Origin: Bacteriovoracaceae bacterium
Lineage (GTDB): Bacteria; Bdellovibrionota; UBA1018
NCBI GenBank assembly: GCA_947446835.1
Contig: CANFHS010000158.1
Location: 1-5,543 of the forward strand
Reading direction: 5' to 3'
Length of the DNA: 5,543 nucleotides
A program made the position numbers and the translations under genes. Shown in pieces: positions 5,398 to 5,543 of the stretch (positions are counted from its first letter, which is position 1; each line of letters begins with the position of its first letter). The notes beneath the pieces were generated by a model. The model made no database searches, was not told where the DNA came from, and worked only from the letters and a program-made list of their open reading frames with translations.

Positions 5398-5543
5398 CCG
5401 GCGACTGGGGGTGGCTTTCGGGATGGGCGTTCTGCTGGCCGGGAGCTCGGCCCAGGCCGGAACGAGCCCGTTGGGCCTTGCGCTGGTGCCTCCGGCGCAG
5501 CTGCCGCCCCAGGACTTCGTCGTGGCGGGCGCCCGGGTGGATC
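5381..5543 (+). CDS. Exported protein, N-terminal part (runs off right edge), possible surface/outer-membrane family
   Basis: The first 54 codons are present. A signal peptide is clear: 'MKKFTIRR' n-region, hydrophobic 'LGVAFGMGVLLAG', and cleavage after A24-Q25-A26. The mature start reads 'GTSPLGLALVPPAQLPPQDF' (27-46) and then V-V-A-G-A-R-V-D. The pattern 'PL-x-L-x-L-x-PPxQ-x-P-x-x-D/E-x-x-V-x-G-x-R' recalls the beginning of LA_2272/VC2662-type surface repeat proteins, whose later part consists of repeated G-L-Q/N strands. This assignment rests on memory and about 25 residues. The ATG at 5381 is the natural start, because the positive n-region follows directly, yet there is no Shine-Dalgarno. 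It is divergent from the 60-residue membrane protein gene, with 49 bases between the start codons. Confidence 0.75.
   Translation, partial: MKKFTIRRLGVAFGMGVLLAGSSAQAGTSPLGLALVPPAQLPPQDFVVAGARVD

Noticed and set aside
5381..5460. Twin-arginine (Tat) signal at R7-R8 of the right-edge protein
   Set aside because: The residues after RR (L-G-V) do not match the RRxFLK pattern, and the sequence is adequate as an ordinary Sec signal.

Overview
The window is a GC-rich (visibly above 60%) bacterial chromosomal segment. It holds five complete and two truncated protein-coding genes of ordinary cellular function or unknown secreted function, plus one very small membrane protein gene. I see no phage, transposon, CRISPR, tRNA or rRNA sequence. 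The EF-G has the mitochondrial-type signature 'AHIDSGKTT' and stands alone, without the str-operon genes. From memory this matches the spdEFG1 class of spirochaetes, planctomycetes and delta-proteobacteria. Together with an oligoribonuclease and the start of a surface-type protein, it suggests a member of the former Deltaproteobacteria/Bdellovibrionota. That placement is an inference.

Layout: (1) Positions 1-657, minus strand: orn (oligoribonuclease), followed with a 4-base TTGA overlap by the first 35 codons of a dCMP-deaminase-family gene that runs off the left edge. (2) Positions 658-815: a divergent intergenic region with a promoter-like element for orn that sits almost against its ATG, and an imperfect hairpin in the fusA leader. 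(3) Positions 816-2994, plus strand: fusA (EF-G, 700 residues), closed by a strong intrinsic terminator. (4) Positions 3026-4600, plus strand: an FAD-dependent DAO-fold oxidoreductase and, nine bases on, a secreted DUF952-like protein. (5) Positions 4614-4639: a hairpin between convergent genes. (6) Positions 4643-5331, minus strand: a secreted protein with eight cysteines and, upstream of it, a 60-residue single-pass membrane protein. (7) From 5381, plus strand: the first 54 codons of an exported protein that runs off the right edge.

Functionally, orn and the deaminase are both nucleotide-metabolism genes and look translationally coupled. fusA appears to be its own transcription unit. The rest centres on the envelope: three of the last four genes encode signal peptides and the fourth a membrane anchor. 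The points most worth a second look are the exported DUF952 protein that has lost the family's conserved His/Cys positions, a set of start codons that lack Shine-Dalgarno sequences but have -10-like elements 6-9 bases upstream (candidate leaderless mRNAs), and nested palindromes around the start codon at 5381.
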